Of a stretch of DNA of 64,000 nucleotides, positions 52,901 through 61,089 are shown piece by piece. This DNA comes from Sipunculus nudus (lineage: Eukaryota; Annelida; Sipuncula; Golfingiida; Sipunculidae): contig CM049307.1 of assembly GCA_026874595.1 (NCBI GenBank), positions 23,785,079 to 23,849,078 on the forward strand. Direction: 5' to 3'. Within the stretch, counting starts at the first letter, position 1. Each line of letters opens with the position of its first letter. The notes below the pieces were generated by a model that had not been told where the DNA came from, did no database searches, and worked only from the letters and a program-made list of their open reading frames with translations. Position numbers and translations under genes: made by a program.

Positions 52901-55900
52901 ATGAAGCCTTACACAAATATTAAGAAATTTCATCTATGAGCTTCTATTTTGGTAAAACTGTTGATTATTCTATCTTGGAAGTTTACAATTCAATATAATA
53001 CCAATAATGACATTAATAAAGGGGGAATCAAAAATTAAACTACCCATAGGGAATTACAGTATCTCTCCTTTGATTTCATTATTCTTTATAAATTATGATT
53101 AATCTGTAATAATTGAATATAATGTGATCAGTTGCCATTCATGTTATAGTCAGTATAAAAACTTTTGAAACATACTTTGCATCAGAGATGGTCTTCTTTA
53201 AACAGGTTTTATAGATGACATATATTACTGTTTCAGACCAAGGACCACTACAACATCTCCCTTGTGGAAAAGCTCATACGTATCATATCGAACAGTTGTC
53301 AGAATGGTAAGTCAGTAGGTCAATCACACACATACAATGAACTGAATTTGAGTGTCTCGCAGAACACAAAGGCCAGCCTTTCACCTACCTTTACTATTGA
53401 ATTTACATGATTTCTGGCAAACTATGTGTACATATAAATGAACTTAAGTTAATTCCTATAAAGAAATGTTCTTATTGCGCATTTGTGGTAGATGTATGAG
53501 CTTTTTTATTTATATACAAGTTGTTAGTAAACACAGCAGTGTTGACAAACAGGGTAACCATGGAACCTAAAGTGGTTGGTTACGTATGTGCTAAAGGTGA
53601 AAGGTACCTTGTTGTGAAAATGCCCTTTGCAAAACTCTGCTTCATCTGACTTGCCACCAGATGTCCTTGATGAATGTGTTTGGAGTGTTTTGGTGGGCCC
53701 CCACATGTTATAAATATGTGGATATAAACAAAGAAACAGACTGTGTGTTGTGGGATTGGTATTTACAGGTGTATCTTTATAAAAGGTTCAGCTGATTATC
53801 TTCAGTTAATATATGTCAGATGTCAGAATAGGTTTTTTGAATTTCATATTGAATGTAGCTGTCCCAGCCCAGTATTTTATAGAGGTAGCCTATAGTGTGT
53901 AGCCACAACTTAAAATAACTTGGTCATAGCAGAGGTTTCAGAATATCAGAATTTCATGGTATATATTTACCACATCACATGTCATAATTGCCTGTTTATC
54001 TGATTGTCAGAATTTCCATACACACATTTAAATATCTGTCTTGAGGGAAAATTTCTGCATACATTCTTGCCACTTCAGTTTATTGTTTGTTACAGGTGGT
54101 GAAGTCTGTCTCACTACTTAATTTACTATTTGTTACAGTCAGTAAAATCCATCTTGCTACTTAATTTACTATTCGTTACAAGCAGTAAAGTCCACCTCGC
54201 TACTTAATTTACTATTCGTTACAAGCAGTAAAGTCCATCTTGCTACTTAATTTACTATTCGTTACAAGCAGTAAAGTCCACCTCGCTACTTAATTTTCTA
54301 TTCGTTACAAGCAGTAAAGTCCACCTCGCTACTTAATTTACTATTGGTTACAAGCAGTAAAATCCATCTTGCTACTTAATTTACTATTCGTTACAAGCAG
54401 TAAAGTCCACCTCGCTACTTAATTTACTATTCGTTACAAGCAGTAAAGTCCACCTCGCTACTTAATTTACTATTCGTTACAAGCAGTAAAGTCCACCTCG
54501 CTACTTAATTTACTATTTGTTACAAGCTGTAAAGTCCATTCCGCTACTTAATTTACTGTTCATTGCAGGAAGTAAAGTCCGTCTTGCTACATTAGAGATG
54601 AGCATTCTGCTTTTGAAGCAGCTGGTGTTCCAGGAAGGACAGTGTTTCCTTCAGGACCGCCATCTTGCCTGCCTGGAAGGAGCGCGCGAGGAAGCCACCC
54701 TCCACCTGAGAAACTTCTACAAGGTATGGGAAAAGGTGTGCATGTTTATTCCTACCTTCTAGTCAACCACTTGCTATTAACATAGCACCGCTGTATCCAT
54801 GTGCTGAGCAGGGGCCGATTTAGGATTTTAGGGGGCACATCAGGTGCACCCCCCCCCCCCATCTTTCGACTTAAAAATCATAGAAAAAGATTTTTCATAA
54901 TACCAAATTTAGAACAAAACTACTCCAGATGACACCATTGCAGCCTAAATTAAAAAATAAAATTATCTTTAACATACTAGGGGAAAGATAATTTCCCTTT
55001 CTCTTAGCCTCTCTATATGATCTCCCATTATCAAATCCTGCATCCTCCCCTGCTGAGAATGTATATATATTATTCACTGATTCCTCAAAGTTTGTTGTTT
55101 TGTGTAGAAATTGTTTTATAAAGTGATACTATTTGATGTGTATGCTGTCATGTTGTACCAGTGTGTTTTATGTGTTAGTTTTGATATAGTTTGTAATTGA
55201 TAGCAGATATTCAAATGCTTTTAAAATTCGGTGTAACATATAATTAAAATTAGCTAGATTAAACTAATAATCGAGACAGTCTAATAAAACTTGTCCAGTA
55301 GAGAGTTCCATTCAAAATGATCAGTTAAAAGAACTTAAAATGGAATAAAATCAGTATGTATTTTATAAATATTTATTAAAATACTTTAAGATGTGTAATT
55401 GTCATTTCAGTGACTGTTTGGTGAAAACAGAATGCTTTTAAAATTAAATGAAGTGATATGATGACCCCCCTGCTCCCCCCCCCCCTCCTAAAAAAAAATG
55501 AGAGTCCTGAATATCTGTCCACACGTGTACAACAGTAACTGTCACCTGAACTATTATGATGCATAATGGGCCCAGCATGGCTATTGCCTGCTTTGATATC
55601 CTACATATACCTTACCCTCCAGATTTACCTGTGCCATTCATTGAACGCAGTGTTCTTGATAACTGTTCTCACCCAGAGGAATTAATACAAATATCCAGTT
55701 TCCTGTACACCTGGATCCCTAATAGGCAATGTGTATACATTTTTCATGTTCATACTTAACACATCAGCCACATCACTGGGCACTGTCCAGTTTGCTTATG
55801 TATTCATCAGAGCACACCAGCCATGTCGCAGAGCGCTGTACACTTTGCTTATGTATTCATTTCAACCCTGGCATTATAACTGTATACTTTATGCACCCTT

Positions 55901-57880
55901 TGGCTTGTTGGGTGGCACAAAACAACTGTATTGGTCTAGTTGATCATGCTGTCACCAGATATCAGCATTGGTCAATCTAGCCAACACCATGCATTCCTCC
56001 AGAACCCTTATTTACTGTTAAATGTCAGGAAAAAGTCTTTATTTAAAATACAAATAAAAAATTAGCCTTTATTTGTTATAATGGCATGAATCAAATTCAC
56101 TGTTAATCATTTATTGCTTAAATCAGTTGTTCAAATGCAGGGGGTTTGTTCAGTGTTATTCATGTGATCACGTAGCTAGTTATCTATACTGCATTGTTTT
56201 GATGGTGCTGTATAAGCTTGTTCACGCATCCCGTGTCATCACTGCTGTGCATAATCTTGCTTATCTTTTATTTCAGTGATGTGTGTTGCCATTAGATATC
56301 TACATTGTGAATCTGGTTGCCTGTGTGAACCCTGACTTTTGTAACAGTGGTAAATGTGGGGGTTTCAAATCTAAAAAACCAAAACCCCTTCAGTGTAGAA
56401 AAATATATTTATCGATGGAAAGAGTAGGTTAAAAACTGAGGATTTGATACAAACAAAGAAAATATCTCCTTCATCCAGTGAAGTCAGAGCTATGAATATA
56501 AGTATGTAGTGATTAGTAAAAGTTTAAAGTTTTGACTTTGTTTTAAATATAAGTAGGAATGTTAACTTGTCTGCAGTATTAGGGAAAGACTAGGTGCACA
56601 ATACTGGTTAAAGTGATTTCTCATTTATAATAATAACTCTGGGCAGGTACCTGTATATTAACAAAAAGATTTTTTATGGAACAGCCCATCAGAAATGTAT
56701 ACCAAGTGTCCTCTAGGCCAGCCACCTGGTTTTAAAGACATTTATATATTACTATTTCCTTTTTTCTTTACACATAACCTGTTCCGTGGTGGCGGGGCTG
56801 CTGCTGTACCGTATATTAATTTTGGGCCTTACCTCATACCTGAAAGTAAAGCTCCCAAATATTTGCTTAACTCTGCTGCTGTCAGACTCAAACCCATGCC
56901 TCACAGTACAATGGATGGTTTACCATGTCTCAACCACACATCCCTAGGGCTGGACAGTTGTTTAAATTTGTTTACAAAACCATGGCTGAAAATCTTGTAT
57001 TATGGTAGAAAACTAAATGTAATCCTGCAATTTCTTCTGGTACACAGACGTCATAATCACAATTACTAGAATCTGCCAAAATGTTTATATGGTGGACCTT
57101 GGATATTGTGTATTAATGTAGCATATATATATATATGCGCAGATAAATGCAGTGAGTCTTTGATGATTTTGTGGGCTTAACTTTGAAGTCACTGTAACAC
57201 TGGTATTTTCTTGTTTCCAGAGTGAAGAGATCTTCCTGGACATGTTTGAAGATGAGTACAGGGAGATGCAGGTGAGTCAGTAGTGACAAGTATTGTTCCA
57301 TATTAACATAATTTATCTGTATGTAAACAGATAATGTAAAAGATCCTCACAATGATTTCTGTAGATATATCTGTAATATTATAGGTAATTTGAATTTAAA
57401 TGTACAGGTGTAATTTGTTTATTGTTGCATTTTGACATATTTCAATACTTCATATAACAGCAATTATTTCCTGCCTACTCTACCTATGCCATGTTTATTT
57501 GAATTAATTTTATCAAATATAATATTTACAATATAATTTTTTGAAGCCTGCTTTTTCATGGTTGGCTTTTCCATTATAAATGACTGTTTTCAACTGCTTT
57601 GACATTCTCAAAAGATTTTTTTTTAAATAGTAAAGCATGTTTTATAGCTGATCTTGATATCTTGTGTGTAACATTTAACTTTAAAAAAAAATGGATTTTA
57701 AAATCTATGTATCCTCCAGGCAGGCCTATTACGATGCTTATTATTATACAGGTGCGCCCCCTGAATGTGGAGTATCTGATGATGGACTCGTCAATACTCC
57801 TGCAGCCGACCGGTACCCCTCTGACTGGCATCGACTTTAACAAGAGGCTGCCCTGTGGCGAAGTGGAGCGTGCTCGTAGA
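17855..57880 (+). CDS. CLEC16A: CLEC16A (Ema/GOP-1 family), exons 1-18, 3' part beyond window
   Basis: Endosomal membrane-associated protein conserved in animals (Drosophila Ema, C. elegans GOP-1). In mammals it acts with the E3 ligase RNF41/Nrdp1 in mitophagy and in endolysosomal traffic. Eighteen exons join in phase to 659 residues; human CLEC16A has about 1,050, so roughly the last 40% is missing and must lie past 64000. Near-identical blocks to the family include [12 protein letters not shown] and [14 protein letters not shown] (FPL domain, exons 2-6), [64 protein letters not shown] and LTGIDF-KRLPCG. Exon 11 and the start of exon 12 (residues about 357-450) are basic, then acidic, and poorly conserved, as in other members; a small exon could have been missed there. 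Introns range from about 0.4 to 9.8 kb and hold many repeats. Despite its name the family has no real C-type lectin fold. Confidence 0.96.
18610..20171. mobile_element. Possible inverted-repeat element in CLEC16A intron 1
   Basis: The sequence catttcagaaggtggtagct (18610-18629) is repeated in inverse form at 20147-20171 with about one mismatch plus a short divergent end. The 1.55 kb between has no protein-like frame but several 'ggtcac' and 'gtgacc' motifs. This is compatible with a small non-autonomous DNA element. The repeats are short and the borders are not defined. Confidence 0.35.
21690..21905 (+). repeat. SINE-like sequence (tail part)
   Basis: Ends with 'gtgctatataaatatggt' followed by an ataataataatta tail, similar in style to the 3' domain of widespread deuterostome/invertebrate SINEs. 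No clear tRNA-type promoter was found at the other end, so it may be truncated or only coincidentally similar. Confidence 0.3.
22160..25811. mobile_element. 3.65-kb TIR element with GTCTTTACCGTTA subterminal repeats
   Basis: The left end starts GGGCCATTTTCACAAAATGT (22160). The right end (to 25811) is its inverted copy; the match runs about 45 bp with few mismatches and continues into flanking TATATA on both sides. The inner part of the terminal repeat contains TAACGGTAAAGA. That motif, as GTCTTTACCGTTA or its complement, recurs near 22186, 22555, 22751, 22899, 22921, 22944, 25415, 25600, 25617 and 25773, that is only in the outer ~800 and ~400 bp. Two pairs are arranged head-to-head (22921-22957, 25600-25631). 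No transposase frame was seen. It looks like a non-autonomous element whose transposase binds the repeated motif; the family is not recognised. Confidence 0.75.
25812..27684. other. CLEC16A intron 1, right part
   Basis: AT-rich, no recognised exon, RNA gene or repeat. Ends in the acceptor 'ttatatctttcag'. Confidence 0.5.
27685..27813 (+). CDS. CLEC16A: CLEC16A exon 2
   Basis: From [10 protein letters not shown] (Lys split by intron 1) through [20 protein letters not shown] to DQNDSSVF plus GA. Donor GA/GTAAGT, phase 2. Start of the FPL domain. Confidence 0.97.
28451..28584 (+). CDS. CLEC16A: CLEC16A exon 3
   Basis: Acceptor 'ttgtttgcag'. Encodes [20 protein letters not shown], then [15 protein letters not shown] and the start of a Tyr codon. 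Donor GTCT/GTAAGT, phase 1. Confidence 0.97.
28898..28965 (+). CDS. CLEC16A: CLEC16A exon 4
   Basis: Encodes [19 protein letters not shown] followed by SDEE. Acceptor 'tgctttcag', donor GAAGAG/GTAAGT, phase 0. Very highly conserved FPL-domain segment. Confidence 0.97.
29325..29405 (+). CDS. CLEC16A: CLEC16A exon 5
   Basis: Twenty-seven codons starting [20 protein letters not shown] and ending HFFYNE. Acceptor 'tgctttcag', donor AATGAA/GTGAGC, phase 0. Confidence 0.97.
30826..31000. repeat. Dispersed repeat, copy 1 (intron 5)
   Basis: Shares 'tcccactgcacacaggct', a 'ctgatatc' start, a 'tttataa' middle and 'gcaactagt' repeats with 39796-40060 in intron 8, in the same order and orientation. 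The family is unclassified and diverged. Confidence 0.55.
31081..31375 (-). repeat. tRNA-derived SINE-like element with pol III boxes
   Basis: On the minus strand there is an A-box-like TAGCAAGGAGGTAGAA followed about 30 nt later by a perfect B box GGGTTCGAACCC (about 31113-31125 in plus coordinates), with an anticodon-arm-like TGAC..GTCA between. The acceptor stem does not close, so it is not a working tRNA. A 38-bp segment starting 'aaggccagtaggaa' occurs twice, about 148 bp apart (31187 and 31334), and a small hairpin ACGTTCTG..CAGAACGT lies near 31243-31262. Confidence 0.55.
32133..32238 (+). CDS. CLEC16A: CLEC16A exon 6
   Basis: Acceptor 'ttattttttcag'. Encodes [20 protein letters not shown], then [15 protein letters not shown] and one base. 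Donor AAAG/GTAAGG, phase 1. End of the FPL domain. Confidence 0.97.
32239..38865. other. CLEC16A intron 6 (6.6 kb), no gene seen
   Basis: AT-rich intron with a (TA)n microsatellite (34904-34941) and a patch of degenerate 'gatac' repeats near 35885-35952. A slightly GC-richer patch near 33570-33625 has no exon-like borders that keep the CLEC16A frame. No other gene or RNA was recognised. Confidence 0.5.
34904..34941. repeat. (TA)n microsatellite
   Basis: Uninterrupted TA dinucleotide run of about 19 units following a short GTGTGTGTA stretch, inside CLEC16A intron 6. Confidence 0.9.
38866..38989 (+). CDS. CLEC16A: CLEC16A exon 7
   Basis: Acceptor 'gtgtttcag'. Encodes [20 protein letters not shown], then [14 protein letters not shown]. 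Donor GCAGA/GTAAGT, phase 2. A few residues shorter than human just after the exon start. Confidence 0.96.
39541..39730 (+). CDS. CLEC16A: CLEC16A exon 8
   Basis: Begins right after 'aatcacag'. Encodes [20 protein letters not shown] and [17 protein letters not shown]. Donor AGAAGT/GTAAGT, phase 0. Confidence 0.97.
39796..40060. repeat. Dispersed repeat, copy 2 (intron 8)
   Basis: Diverged second copy of the repeat at 30826-31000: same order of 'ctgatatc', 'tcccactgcacacaggct', 'tttataacat' and paired 'caactagt' motifs. Confidence 0.5.
41491..41541 (+). CDS. CLEC16A: CLEC16A exon 9 (51-bp)
   Basis: Seventeen codons, [17 protein letters not shown], between 'gtactttcag' and GTAAAT; both phases 0. 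Matches the family's ERPKISLPVSLYLLSQ segment. Confidence 0.95.
42161..42390 (+). repeat. Tandem triplication of the exon 10 acceptor region
   Basis: Three adjacent copies, starting at about 42161, 42231 and 42303 (units of 70 and 72 bp). Each reads tgat..aatg..ggtt, then a 'ttacag/gtgtt' acceptor, then a 'gca(g/a)ttagcagac' segment and 'ttcaaca/t'. The third copy is the real exon 10 acceptor. The second copy (acceptor before 42260) is open and in frame for 24 codons into exon 10. The first (acceptor before 42190) meets a TAA after four codons. Confidence 0.85.
42332..42439 (+). CDS. CLEC16A: CLEC16A exon 10
   Basis: Thirty-six codons starting [20 protein letters not shown]. Acceptor 'atgtcttacag', donor CAAGCT/GTAAGT, both phase 0. 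The conserved family sequence starts exactly at this acceptor (LLSQ-VFLII), which is why it was chosen over the upstream duplicate at 42260. Confidence 0.95.
43214..43433 (+). CDS. CLEC16A: CLEC16A exon 11 (basic, low-complexity)
   Basis: Acceptor 'ttcaacacag', frame continues from exon 10. Encodes [16 protein letters not shown], like the family's IKPTETLERSLEMN, then an Arg/Lys/Glu-rich linker ending PSREPSVEG. The donor G/GTTAGC is weak (phase 1). The linker probably corresponds to the variable charged region of the family. Confidence 0.85.
43727..44508 (+). mobile_element. Helentron/HINE-like element, copy 2
   Basis: Starts GTATCCGCCAAAA, carries the early inverted GTGGATAC, and has the 3' TTTTGGCGGATAC at 44465-44477 followed by the hairpin GTAGTCgcttgtcGACTAC and GTATTCTA. 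It is about 400 bp shorter than copy 1 because it has fewer internal ~300-bp units. The ends here give CTAT rather than CTAG, so the exact terminus of the family is uncertain by a base or two. Confidence 0.65.
45190..46110. repeat. ~145-bp tandem array, six units
   Basis: Units begin near 45251, 45396, 45541, 45686, 45830 and 45973, spacing 143-145 bp. Each has 'taactcaacaacaaca', 'tttcccaaattcacaggga', 'ccagacctat' and 'atatggccgccacagcc'. It is preceded by a 'cttccgtacttccgtcc' tract at 45197-45230. Arrays of this unit size with a TCCGTC-rich lead resemble molluscan pearl-type elements; that link is inference. Confidence 0.85.
46130..48705 (+). repeat. agctca-palindrome repeat family, copy B
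   Basis: Starts agctcagctgactataag..ctgagct near 46132, then a 'ccgtccgtctgtctgtccgg' tract and two tandem versions of the ~650-bp body (about 46200-46860 and 46860-47480); copy A has one. A tail motif agctgagcgcagtgacccat lies near 48673-48692. The part between 47480 and the tail is AT-rich and not clearly alike in copy A. Non-coding. Confidence 0.65.
49028..49157 (+). CDS. CLEC16A: CLEC16A exon 12
   Basis: Acceptor 'gtggtttattag'. Encodes an acidic start (AAEAAEEF) then QNSTDEEK, matching the family's QNTTDEEK, and ends with a split Arg. Donor ACAG/GTATCT, phase 2. Confidence 0.88.
49583..49683 (+). CDS. CLEC16A: CLEC16A exon 13
   Basis: Acceptor 'gttgtttgacag'. Encodes [12 protein letters not shown], then [16 protein letters not shown], as in the family. 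Donor AAAG/GTTAGT, phase 1. Confidence 0.96.
49684..52721. other. CLEC16A intron 13
   Basis: AT-rich intron with a short CA repeat near 50848-50872 and a tRNA-derived SINE-like block at 51829-52080. A minus-strand 80-residue frame near 50373-50615 is flanked by stops and was not recognised. No gene called. Confidence 0.5.
51829..52080 (+). repeat. tRNA-derived SINE-like element
   Basis: A-box-like TAGTGTAATGGTTGGG at about 51842-51857, followed about 30 nt later by a B-box-like GGTTTGCATCCC, then a body with ttgtatgctccccagggagc (about 52014-52033) that resembles a conserved SINE central domain. The tRNA-like head is decayed. No clear poly-A tail. Identity with a named SINE family was not established. 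Confidence 0.5.
52722..52774 (+). CDS. CLEC16A: CLEC16A exon 14 (53-bp)
   Basis: Acceptor 'tgtgttgcag'. Encodes [18 protein letters not shown] (first Gly split), corresponding to the family's KGMDPEKLERIQLP region. Donor TCCAAG/GTGAGT, phase 0. Confidence 0.9.
53237..53306 (+). CDS. CLEC16A: CLEC16A exon 15
   Basis: Acceptor 'actgtttcag'. Encodes [20 protein letters not shown] plus CQN, like the family's TTYNHPLAERLIRIMNN. Donor AATG/GTAAGT, phase 1. Confidence 0.95.
54075..54590 (+). repeat. 43-bp minisatellite derived from the start of exon 16
   Basis: Twelve units of 43 bp of the form (cttaatttactattcgttac)(aagcagtaaagtccacctc)(gcta), in direct order. The last unit is the true acceptor and first 22 bases of exon 16 (cattgcag/gaagtaaagtccgtcttgctac). 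The most distal units (54080-54150) are most diverged; the middle ones are nearly identical, with two alternating forms (cacctc and catctt). The array is thus a tandem expansion of an intron-exon junction. Confidence 0.92.
54569..54723 (+). CDS. CLEC16A: CLEC16A exon 16
   Basis: Acceptor 'ttcattgcag', phase 1 to 0. Encodes [20 protein letters not shown], then [19 protein letters not shown]. Donor TACAAG/GTATGG. Its first 22 bases are the final unit of the 43-bp array upstream. An upstream AG at 54526 would extend it by 14 in-frame codons. Confidence 0.95.
54724..57220. other. CLEC16A intron 16
   Basis: AT-rich intron with C-runs near 54849-54860 and 55474-55485 and no recognised gene, RNA or mobile element. 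Frames at 55.5-57.1 kb lack family features. Confidence 0.5.
57221..57271 (+). CDS. CLEC16A: CLEC16A exon 17 (51-bp)
   Basis: Acceptor 'ttcttgtttccag'. Encodes [17 protein letters not shown], nearly identical to the family. Donor ATGCAG/GTGAGT, phases 0 and 0. Confidence 0.96.
57752..57880 (+). CDS. CLEC16A: CLEC16A exon 18 (last in window)
   Basis: Acceptor 'cttattattatacag'. Encodes [20 protein letters not shown], then [23 protein letters not shown]. Donor CGTAGA/GTGAGT, phase 0. The next family segment (AIRVFFMLRSL-like) does not occur before 64000, so intron 18 exceeds 6.1 kb. Confidence 0.96.
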
Positions 57881-59027
57881 GTGAGTGTTTTTGCGTGATA
57901 TCCACTTGTCACACAGAGAGCAGGATATACAGTAATAATCTGTGTGCTGTTTTCCGGTCTGTAGGTGTTAACTTGTTTATATCAGTATTATTGCTAAACC
58001 AGAGTCTATAGTGATCAGCTCTGCCCTTTTTATCTCAGCTGACTATAAGTCATCTGAGCTATAGTCGTGGTCCATTGTCCGTCATCCGTCCGTCTGTCTT
58101 GCCGTCCGTCTGTCCGGATGTCCGTCCGTAAGACTGGCACGTTTCGACACCATTGGACCTACAAATCTAAAATTCGGCATACAGTTAGATGTCCCTAAAA
58201 TCTCCTACCATGCCGAAAATTGGGTCAATAGGACTTTGTTCCTTCGAGATATTAAGGAAAAACCTCAATTTTTTATTAGAAATCTGTTTTTACACTTCAG
58301 GACTCCCTTATATCAAAACCACTCATCTGGTTTTCTTCATATTTACCATAAATATTCCTCTATATAGTTACTATGTACATGCCAGAAATTAAGTCAGTAT
58401 TATTTAATTTAAAAGAGTTATGGGCCCAAACATAATGGACTTTGTAAAAAAATCAGGAAAGATTTTTGGTCACTTAAGACCTAAAGTGTTAAAGGTAGGG
58501 ACTTTTTTTCAGTAACACAACTTAAATTAATCAAAATTTAATTGTATACCAAAATTTAGATCAAAATCTGTTAAATTTTGTTAAATATTGGCAAAAATAT
58601 AAAATTAGTACCTTAAATTTTAACCAACTTTGGCCACTGCACGTTTTTTTCATGTAAATACTGTGGATTTAATTTTCACAGCATGTACACATAAGGATTT
58701 AATCTGTTAAAATCTGAAATTTGAAAATAAAAGCTGCAAAATTAGGCTAGTTATTGAATTTTTTTGGAGGCTCTTGTTGTATTCCCTTACATTGTCAAGC
58801 AGTCCACTTTGATGACTGTAGGTCATTCAGTGCACATCTCTATGCTCCCCAGGCTGTTGGCATAATGTTAGATGTCCCCAAAATCTCCTACCATACCGAA
58901 AATTGGATCATTAGGACTTTGTTCCTTCGAGATATTAAGGAAAAACCTCCGTTTTCCATAAAAAAAGCCATTGTTACACTTCAAGGCTGCCTGATATCAA
59001 AACCCCTGTTTTATTACGTAAACATCG

Positions 59028-59120
59028 ATGTGAGCGTTTTCTGTATTAATGAGAATATTCTCTGTTAGTATTCACACGCCAGAAGCTCCACTTACAAAAT
59101 TTTCCCTGAGTAGGCCTATC
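59028..59120 (+). repeat. Left inverted terminal repeat of DIRS-like element
   Basis: Starts gatgtgagcgttttctgtat and ends gagtaggcctatc. Pairs with 62275-62367 in inverse orientation with about three mismatches. Confidence 0.88.
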
Positions 59121-59304
59121 ATCGCCCACTTCCGCCTCGTTCTCGGTATCTAGGTCATGCCTCACTTTGGTAGAGCCACATTATTCTTCTGGCGTTTGTG
59201 CTAGACGGACGTGTCGACGGGCTACTCCCGTCCGTCCGCTGTTGGTTTTCCCATGCTCGTTGCTTCACTTACTGTAAGTACGCTTTCATTTTCCCTTGGC
59301 CACT

Positions 59305-59772
59305 ATGGAAGTCTCTCGGACTTGTTCCTCTTGTGGAGCGTCTCTCCCTTCCTGGGATAAGCACCCCTCTTGTCTCAGCTGTCGCTCCAGTGTGGGCACG
59401 TGCCTTGGTGAGGCGGACCCATGTTATTATTGTCACACATGGCCGCCCTCTCAATGGGCTCGACTTCATGCATGGTCGACTGCCCTTGATCCCATTGAGC
59501 CCTCTCCTGCACTGTCTTCCGCTCCGGTGGCGGGGAGCAGGGGGGGCGCCACTCCTTCTGTGTCTAGTCGGGTTGCCTTACGCTCCCCCTCTGCGGATCC
59601 CCTTCTCGTTCCCGATCCTGTCCCTCCCTCCCAGGGCTCTGTCTTCCAGACCCCTGTTGGGGCTCCGGCTAGAGCTCCAGGAAGCGTCCGGGCCCTGCCC
59701 CGCCCAGGCCCCCCGAGAAGGCTCTTGCCTTTTCCCTCATTCACCGTCTCTCCAGTTTTTGTGAATCCTTAA
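59305..59772 (+). pseudogene. DIRS-like Gag, N-terminal part
   Basis: Starts MEVSRTCSSCGASLPSWDKH and shows three Cys pairs (CSSC, CLSC, CYYC) with a DKHPSCL motif. This is the pattern at the start of DIRS-group Gag-like proteins, thought to bind nucleic acid. The rest is Pro/Ser/Ala-rich. A stop at 59770 is followed by apparent continuation in another frame, so the frame is broken. Confidence 0.6.
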
Positions 59773-60336
59773 GGGCGGATTTCGACCTTGATTCGGAGTC
59801 CACGCCCCAGGCCACGGCTCCGGGGCAGGTGTCTTTGACTGATCCTCCTGTGTTGTCCCCGCAGCGTCCCGCTCGGATGGAGGTCACCTGTTCCCCACCG
59901 GCTCCAGCGCAGGTAAGTGCTCCCCCCCCCTGCTTGATCCGCCCCTTCCTAGCCGTCTGTCCCTTCGTCCCCTTAGGGGCCGTCCTTCCGCTGCTGCGGT
60001 TCCCCTCCCGTCCGGGTCTCCAGACGCCCGCCCTGTGGTTCCTGATACGGACCCCGTCTGTGCCCCGACCGCTCCTGCGGCCTCGTCTGCTTTTGATTCT
60101 CCGTCCGTCCGTTCTCCGCTTGTATTTACAGATCAGGCGCCTCCGGCTGGTAAGGATCAGTAGACTACTCTCAACACGCAGAGGCCGGTGTGGCGTACCA
60201 TGAAGTCTGACCTCCTTGATCAGGCGCGAGGCGCCCTTGGCAGATCGGTACCTTGTGGTCCCCTAAGGTGTATTGGGCGACCTGCCTTGACAGGCTCGTC
60301 CCGTCTCCCGCCTTTCCCGCTGTTCCATAGGAACCG

Positions 60337-60918
60337 ATGCGGGCCGAAACAGGGCTTGATCAACCCTTCTCTGACGGTAGGTTGCTTTATTCCCCGGCGG
60401 CGCATGTATCCAATTCTCAGCTCTCGGATATGGAGGCTCTCGCCCCCCAGACCGCTGGCGTTGTCAACGACCTTCAGGCCGTTACCAGCCTGTTGTCTAT
60501 TTCTCTGGATCCTGCCATATTAAATAATATATGGCAGGCTTCTGCTCACGCATGTGCCGAGTTACAACACTTGGCCTGGCGCCTGGTGAAGGATTGTGTC
60601 TTACTCCGCCGCGCCGGGTGTCTCCGCACCCTCCGCTCCGTCCAGCCCGTGCTATCTCCCGCGGAGCTTTTGGATCTATATAATCGGCCGTTGACGGGAT
60701 CTCTCCTCTTCGGGGGTCATCTATCCCGCGTCTATGAGGCTGCCCTGGATCGTTCAGATCGTCGGGCCCGCCTCCACTGGTCCCGTACTGCTCCGGTACA
60801 GGCTCCGGCTGCTAGCCGCTCGGTGGCTCCCGCCCGCCCGTCTGCTCGGTCGTCCGGGTCTCGGCAGACCTCCTCCTTTCGCGGCAAGTCCGCTCGGAGG
60901 GGTCGCGGCCGTAAGTGA
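60337..60918 (+). pseudogene. DIRS-like Gag, C-terminal part
   Basis: A 193-codon frame with a central helical region (PAILNNIWQASAHACAELQH..LAWRLVKDC..) and a basic Arg/Ser tail ending GRGRK. It lies between the Cys-rich frame and the reverse transcriptase, where DIRS-group Gag C-terminal sequence is expected. Linked to 59305-59772 only by broken frames. Confidence 0.5.
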
Positions 60919-61089
60919 CACTCCTGGTCCGGTAGGTGGCCGCCTTCAGACCTGTTATCCGGCCTGGAGGCGTGTCTCCTCGCCTCCCCACGGTTCGTTT
61001 CAGTTTCTGAATTTCGTTTTTCACCCCTTTGCCCCGCACGGCGTTTAAGTTCGTTACTCCCCTGCCCCGGGGTCCGGCCAAGCGTCTCG

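Noticed and set aside
54075-54568. CRISPR-like array
   Set aside because: Direct 43-bp units have no unique spacers and derive from an exon junction in an animal gene.
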